Both the position numbers and the translations under genes were made by a program. DNA of 19,767 nt from Ochromonadaceae sp. CCMP2298 (taxonomy: Eukaryota; Sar; Synurophyceae; Ochromonadales; Ochromonadaceae). Below, in pieces: positions 1-6,600 of this stretch (position 1 is its first letter; each line of letters opens with the position of its first letter). The stretch spans positions 1-19,767 of the forward strand of contig MU633916.1 of the NCBI GenBank assembly GCA_026770595.1. The letters run 5' to 3'. The notes beneath the pieces are model-generated. The model saw nothing but the letters and a program-made list of their open reading frames with translations, did no database searches and was not told the origin of the DNA.

Positions 1-23
1 AGACGCGTACTTCAATTGTGACC

Positions 24-67
24 GACCTCTCAACGAGGAGAGGTCTCGCGCGAGGACGCTTGCGCGA
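24..67. repeat. Two small GC-rich inverted repeats
   Basis: GACCTCTC at 24-31 is the exact reverse complement of GAGAGGTC at 38-45, with a 6-nt loop. Next to it, TCGCGC at 46-51 pairs with GCGCGA at 62-67. Both could form short hairpins. No function can be assigned, and stems this short can arise by chance. Confidence 0.4.
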
Positions 68-106
68 AAGGCCGCCAGCAAACAGACAGGATTTGTCACC
101 ACAAGA

Positions 107-172
107 TTTTATATAATATTTTATATAATATTTTATATAATATTTTATATTATATTTTATATTATATTTTAT
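107..172. repeat. AT-only 12-bp minisatellite
   Basis: Three perfect copies of TTTTATATAATA (107-118, 119-130, 131-142) are followed by two perfect copies of TTTTATATTATA (143-154, 155-166) and a partial copy. The two unit types differ by one base and are grouped rather than mixed, which suggests stepwise expansion. The tract is entirely A/T in an otherwise GC-rich locus and lies about 430 bp upstream of the next start codon. Confidence 0.9.
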
Positions 173-300
173 AATTGTTCCACCTGAAGGCCAAACTGGC
201 TAGCAGATAGGATCAACAATGGGGTGGACACTGCAGTTAACCTCTCAAAGCAGTATGAACTCCCGAGGCGGCTACTCTACAGACTGGCTTCGAGGTCGCG

Positions 301-430
301 CAAAAAAAGTGGCCACTGTTTCTGTCAGGTGTTCTTTTTTGGTTTCAAAATGCGAAAAAAATAATAAAACCCACATTTTGAGCCAAAAACCAAGAGGCAA
401 AAACAGAGGCCAGCTCCAAAAAAGTGGCCA
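301..430. repeat. Direct repeat pair flanking an imperfect stem-loop
   Basis: A(7)GTGGCCA preceded by C at 301-315 recurs as the same motif with six A at 417-430. Between the copies, TTTTTTGGTTTCAAAATG at 335-352 is an imperfect reverse complement of CATTTTGAGCCAAAAACC at 374-391 (7 + 8 paired bases, one bulge, one wobble). The first copy contains the palindrome GTGGCCAC at 309-316. It could be a small regulatory element or the remnant of a repeat; the sequence does not decide. Confidence 0.5.
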
Positions 431-604
431 GAGTACTGCAGCAAGTGATCAATTGTGCATTGATGATCGGAGTCCATTCCACGTATTATTCATTCCCTAG
501 GAGAGTGTTCCGATGATTGCCTGATGAGATCCTGTTCCTCGCGACTCTGAGAACCTAGTGTGCGCAGTGGAGTACCAGGCGACGTCCTCTTCCTCGCTCC
601 CACG

Positions 605-3600
605 ATGGTTTGGCTGAGACTGCTCGTCTCGGCGGTGGGCATCGCAGCGGCCCTCTATTACTTGAGGGGGCCGCTGCTGGGATTCCTTCTCACCTCCTCG
701 ATACAGCTCTGCTTCAGCAAGACACTTAAGACGTTCGTGCTGGGTAGCTTCCACATATTACCCTTCCACATGGGGGACTTTCACTTGACCTTTCGAGCCA
801 CCAGATCGAGCCCGGAGGCTACAGTGAAGTGGAGGTCCTTCAAGATCCTCTTGGACATAACCAAGATATTCGACCCCTTGCTCAGCTTGCTGCTCGTGCT
901 ACCCACAGTGCCTGACGTCAGCCTACCGCAGAGACCGAGGATGCTGGTCTTCGAGTTCGAGGAGTTTGCGGCATCAAGCCCTGGTCTCTCCTTCGCAGAC
1001 TTCCTGAATCCTTCCGACTCGAAGATGGCCCCCGAGCCAGACCCCAGCAAGATAAACGAAGAAGGGGATGAGATCATCGACCGGGGGGTTGTGGAGGCTC
1101 CGAGGATATCTAACGGTCTGATTTTGAAGAGACTGATGCGCCACATCGTGCTCTTTACGGACATCCACTTCAAAGGCTTCGCGTTCGACCTTCTCTTCCC
1201 CTCGCACGAGAGCGCCATGCAGGGCGTGGCACAGTCTATGCTGATCTGCTTCCCCAGCTGCTCGGAGGATGAGTCTATGATGGTAATGGTGAAGGTGGAG
1301 GGCGGCAAGATGGACATCCTGCACAGAGAGCAGAAGGCCATGGCATACGTAGGGCAGCATGCGCGCCTGCAGGTCGAGGTGCACCTGCCCACAGGCATTA
1401 TGGATGTGCTGATGGCAATATCGGGCAGGCAGGATGAGATGCACGTGCAGATAACCCCCTTTTTGGCCTTTATGGGACAGTACCAGGTGGCGGAGGATGA
1501 CTCCATCGAGATCAAGATGGCGCGCGGGCTGAGCACGGGGGGCAAGATGGCCATGCGTCTGGAATGCGAGTACATCCGCATATCTCTCACTGACCCACGC
1601 TGCCCAGAGGAGCTGTGGATGAACCTGCAGCACCTGGAGGCCGAGCTGAAGAACTACAACCTCACCCGCTCGAACGACAGGATGTACAAGGGGAAGCTAT
1701 GCTCGCCCCCGCCGGACATGCATGATGTCGCGACTGGCTTCCAGCAGAAGCTGTACAAGCTCTTTAGCCGCTCAAAAGACGGGCCCATCGTGCTGAGTCC
1801 CAACAAGGAGAAGGTGATGAAGGCGATGGTGGGGCGGGTCGACTTTCACACGCAGGAGGTGGGCTCTACCGGGTATGTGGAGGAGGTGTCTATGCTGAAG
1901 ACGAAGCGCGTGTACAACGAGAACGACTTCATAGACGACGACAAGATGAAGGGATTCGCGAAGATAATTCACTTCCACAAGTTGAGTGCGAAACTGCTCG
2001 ACTGGATGGTGGTGCTGCAGGACACAGCAAATAGAGTGCCGGACTCTCGCTTCGCGCACAAGAAACACTCGCAGATCGACTTCCTGGGGCATCAGTTCTT
2101 CTTTAGCACGGCGCCCGTCAGCTGCTCCTTCGTGCCCCCCACGGAGGCCGACGAGCTCTCGGACGATGCGTCGGCGCTGGAGCTGAATGAGCTGGAGGAG
2201 ATTCCTGTGGATGCAGACAACTGGGTGTCCTTCAGCATAAAGGAGATGAATGTGCAGAAGGTGCTGCCCTGCGGTGAGGTGGACAGCGACATCGCCTTCC
2301 ACTGTGCGCAGATGCTCATGGAGACCGTGCTGCCGGAGAAGCAGCTGCAGAACCAGTACAACATCAGCGTGGGGGAGGGCGGGGATGAGGAGGTGGGGGC
2401 GGAGGGTAAGGAGTGTAAGGAGGCGAGGCGAGAAGTAGAGGAGGACCATTCCTTCCCCCTGCCGGCTGGTCTGACCGGGACCCGCTGGACCATGCCCTCC
2501 ATGGCGGTGAAGGTGAAGATGGGGCCCAGGCTCACGCCGCAGCGGGTCAGCGCCGGCCTGCTGCAGGTCGAGTTCGGCAACTCCTCTGGCGGGTCCAGGC
2601 GTCTCCTGAGTGCAATTGGGTCGGGTATGGGTCAGTCTCTGTCTCTGGACCAGTCTCTGCTCTACCACCCCTTCCTGCTCACCTCAAACCTCACCGCCTC
2701 ATGGTCCGAGCAGCACATACTGGCAGAGCTGGGCAGCGTCAACGTCAAGGCGTCCGCGGCGGGTATGATAAAATTCATGTGCGGCATGGGCATGATCCGA
2801 AAGACCGTTGACCGCGTAGCCGCCCGCATGACCTACATAAAAGTGCAGGGTGGACCAGTGCCGGGCGCTTATCCGCCCCCGATCGACTTGGAGAAACAGG
2901 AGTCCTCGACGACAGTACGCATGTCGGAACTGACGCTCGACATACCTGTAGACATCACCTCCAACTTTAGCAAAAAGCCCGACACGCGGCATAGGAGCGC
3001 ATCTATGGAGAGCAGGAGGTCGGACCGCAGCCAGCCCACTTCCTTCGATGGATCTCCCAAGTCGCCCGGCAGGAAGTCCATGGCTGGGGCTGGGGGGGGC
3101 GAGGCCGGTCCCAAGGAGGGGAATAAGGGGGACAAGTCTTTGTCCGTGCTGATCACCAACTTCGAGTACATGTCGGGCACGGTGGAGTCGGGCGCGCGCT
3201 TCGATGTGTGCTGCGTGGGGCTGCAGAACTACACTGCAAAGCCCTGGATGTATATGGAGGCCTTTGAGTACCGCAAGACCAACGTGCCGCTTAGTGTGGG
3301 CGATGCGTTCTACCAGGGCCTGGACCCGCGCAACGCAGAGGCAGCTGGAGTGACGGAGAAAGTGCGGATGTACGTGTCGATAGAAAAATTTGATGTGTTC
3401 CTCAGCGCACGCATGGAGCTAGGCGTCGTACTGGACGCCCTCATGGCCCAGGCGGCGGCATACAAGGTGGCCAGCCTGCCCCCCCCCAAGGAACTCGCCT
3501 CGGCGCCGAGCTCTCGCAGCAGCTCTCGCAGTAATTCTCGCAGCAGCTCCCGCAGCAGCAGTCGGAGTCGCAGCGGCAGCCTGTACGAAAGTAGGGAGGC

Positions 3601-6600
3601 TGAGGCTACGTTCACAGGGAACCGCTCCTGGGACCATGGAGACGGATACCGGGACGAGGACGAGGCAGAGAAGGCGGAGGAGATCCCAACGAGCCCGCAG
3701 GTGCTGCATGTGGCGGTGTCCACCTTTACTGTGGTGTTCGACGCGCACTACAGGGGAGACTTCGTGGACGAGTTCATGCGCATAGAGATGGCGGACTGCG
3801 ACCTGCTGCTGGACTCCACCAAGCTGCCCACCGCCGTGCAGGACGAGATCACTCTGCTGGACCTGGGCCCCAGAGGGAAGGAGACGCAGAGGGAGGTCGA
3901 GGAGCTGGACCAACTGATGATATACGCGGGCATCTCGGGCGGGCAGATGGCCATGTCTATCGCACAGGGCAAGGGCACCTTCAAGCCCTACAAAGAGGCT
4001 CTCTTCGAGTTTCATAAGCTGGGCTACAGCGGACCCGTGTACATGGCCACCGTGAGCGACCCCCGCATCGCGAAAGAATACGCACTCGTCCCGCTGAGCG
4101 ACTCGGTGCCCCTGTACGCGCCAGACGAGGCTGCCCCGCCAATGGGGGGGCCTGCGACGCGCTCTGGTCGCAGCGTGAAACTGAACAACGAAAGACAAAG
4201 CCTGGCCCGCAGGCAGTCCATCCGCTGCAGCTTAGTGGAGGGCGATGACGATGCGGGCTGCTCCGAGGCCCTGTACGCGGTCACCATCAGGACCGCCGCG
4301 CCCTCCAAAATCTACCTAGACTTGGCTATGGCTGCCCAGTCCTGGGACATATGCGCGCACCCCGCCACCTCCAACTGCATAGACGCTGTCAACGCCGCCA
4401 TGGACTGCATCCTCCCACCCAACAAGGACTCCTCCCCCTCTCTTGCACCGTGGGATAACCTGCGCTACCAGCTGCACGGGAGCTTCACCTTCACATCGGA
4501 GAGACTGGCTTTCAGCATGGTCGCTAAGGACTTCATGCTGCAGAGTGTGCGTCTGCGCGCCTCGATGGAGTACGTGAAGTGGTTCATGGACAGCAGCTCC
4601 TTCTCCCTCACCGCGCAAAACCTCGTAGTAGACGCAGAGCTAAACAGCAAGCTGCTAGGACATCGCCGCGGTCAGTCCAACAAGAAGACGGTCACCTCAG
4701 TGCACAGCAAGTTCTGCACAATCCCGGCCTTCATCTTCAGCCTGCACCACAAGGACGACACAGAGGCGCCCTCTCTGGGCTCGCCACCTGTGTGGGGCGG
4801 CCCAAATCCCGCCACGCCTCTCTCCATGCCTGGCTCGGTTCGCAAGTATTCGCACCACGATGTCTACCTGCACCCCGCGCTGCTCGTGCCCAAGGCCGGT
4901 AAGCAGCAGCGGCAGCAGTACATCCATGCGGACAAGTTTCACTTCTTCCGCACGCCTGAGGCCTCCAAGCGCCTTGACGTGGAGGTGCGTTTGGCGGACA
5001 GCGCCTCCGACCCTGTGTGCTTCACCTTCCGCCTGGACCACCTTTCGCGCGTGCTGGACACCTTCAGGGGGTCGGCCGAGGCGGAGGACGTGGAGGAGAC
5101 TGACTGCGTCGACTCTGCAGCCGACTACAACCGCGGCGTGGTGCGGTCCCCCTGCAGCACGCCCTTCTCGCACATGATCGCGCAGCAGAAGGTGCTGCTG
5201 GTGCTGAACAAGATCGTCATCAGCAGCTGGCCGAGTCAGTCAAACCTGGGAGGATTCGTTATCACCATTCACAGCTCAGACATGCAATTGCGCATGCTCA
5301 GGGACAAAGCATACCTGCCCGTGGCCCAAGCCGACGATCGGACACCGTCGGATACCGATCAGTCGCTGGCGCCGATGAAGATCGACCACTTCTTGATGGA
5401 GACCACGTTCGTGGACATCTACGTGCGCCACTGGCAGATGCCTGATCCAGAAGCGGGTACGGATGATGCGGGGGCGGAGTGGACGGGTGACCGCAGGGGG
5501 TCCGATGTCAGTCCAGAAACGATCCCCGGCAAGCGCACCCGCGACGAGGAGCCTCGGAGCGTTCTTGATGTGTACAGCCTGTTCATGCCCATCTACAAGA
5601 CCGTGCACAGCTCGAATATCGTCATCAGCTTGACGGAGAGCGGTGCTGTGAGCATTCGAGACCACCTCTTCGCGCAGACAGGCATCCTGCACAAGTGCGA
5701 CGAGAGGTCCGCCGAGGGGCACAGGGGCAAGGGAAAGCCCTCCCTTCCCTCGCTCTTCGACAGTGTCTTCGTCGTGGGTAAGGAGTGGCTGGAGCTGCAG
5801 GAAGCGGAGCACCGGCACCACCCCCAGCACACACAGGAACCCCGCGCCGCGCGCTGCTTTAGCCTGCACGCGCGCCGAGCCAGCGCGGTGCGCCTGCGCT
5901 TCGACGAGCCCCAGCCTGACGGCCGGAGAGAGTCTATGAGCGTGCGGCGGCGAAAATCGATGTCCGCCTCGGTGCTCGCAGTTGCTGAAAATAATCCCAG
6001 CCCTAGCCAACGCCACACGCAGAGGGACGGGCCCCCCTCTGTGCGCAGGCCCCGGAGGCGCACGTCTGTGCGCGGCAGGCTGCTGGAGCGGGCCCAGCGC
6101 GCGTTGCTCTCTACGCGCGCCTGGGACCCCCTGGTGGACGGGTACCGAGCCAGCCTACTGTACTTCGCGGCCAACCACTCGGCTTTCACACCCCCACCCA
6201 GCGCGCTGCCCCTAGCGCACGCGGCGGGCGGGGGTTTCCTGCAGGGCCGGGACCGCGCGCAGACCTTCTTCGCAGACCAGGATCAGACCAGTTCCTCATG
6301 GGGCAAGAAAATCTGGGGCCTGCGCGTAACCGACATGCGTCTGCTGTTCACCATTGAGATCAGAGACGTGCTCTTCGGCTACTTCGCACGCGCTACTGAG
6401 CTCTTCGAGGCTGCAGAGAGCACTAATGCGGAAGGCTCTGCGCGCGTATCTGACAAGGTCCAAGAGCCCGAGGGGGGGGTGAAGAAGGAGCAGAAGGCTA
6501 CTGTGTTCGACTTCATGCCGGACGATGAGGAAGTCGACCCCTTCGTGCCCCTTTCGAGCACGGTGCAGGCGACCCAGTCAACGCAGCAGACTTCTCTGCA

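Larger units (their letters stand above)
1..604. other. Spacer upstream of the BLTP2-like gene
   Basis: I see no convincing gene here. The region holds short GC-rich inverted repeats at its left end, an AT minisatellite, an imperfect stem-loop and a pair of direct repeats, each listed separately where supported. It presumably contains the promoter and 5' untranslated region of the large gene that starts at 605. A 93-codon open frame at 219-500 consists of repeat-derived, low-complexity sequence and shows no family resemblance, so I do not call it. Confidence 0.6.

Noticed and set aside
219-500. 93-codon open frame with an ATG upstream of the large gene
   Set aside because: It runs through repeat and A-rich sequence, has low-complexity composition and no family resemblance; likely chance.
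560-604. Start of the lipid-transfer protein at a GTG codon
   Set aside because: Eukaryotic context favours the ATG at 605, directly before the hydrophobic helix expected at the N-terminus.
2406-2529. Possible intron in the lipid-transfer gene starting GTAAGG
   Set aside because: The next good acceptor gives a length not divisible by three and breaks the frame; the acidic linker is better read as coding.
5276-6189. Long minus-strand open frames inside the giant gene (also near 781-1633, 3419-4198 and 7846-8367)
   Set aside because: They are antisense shadows in GC-rich coding DNA, rich in His/Arg/Leu, with no recognisable domain.
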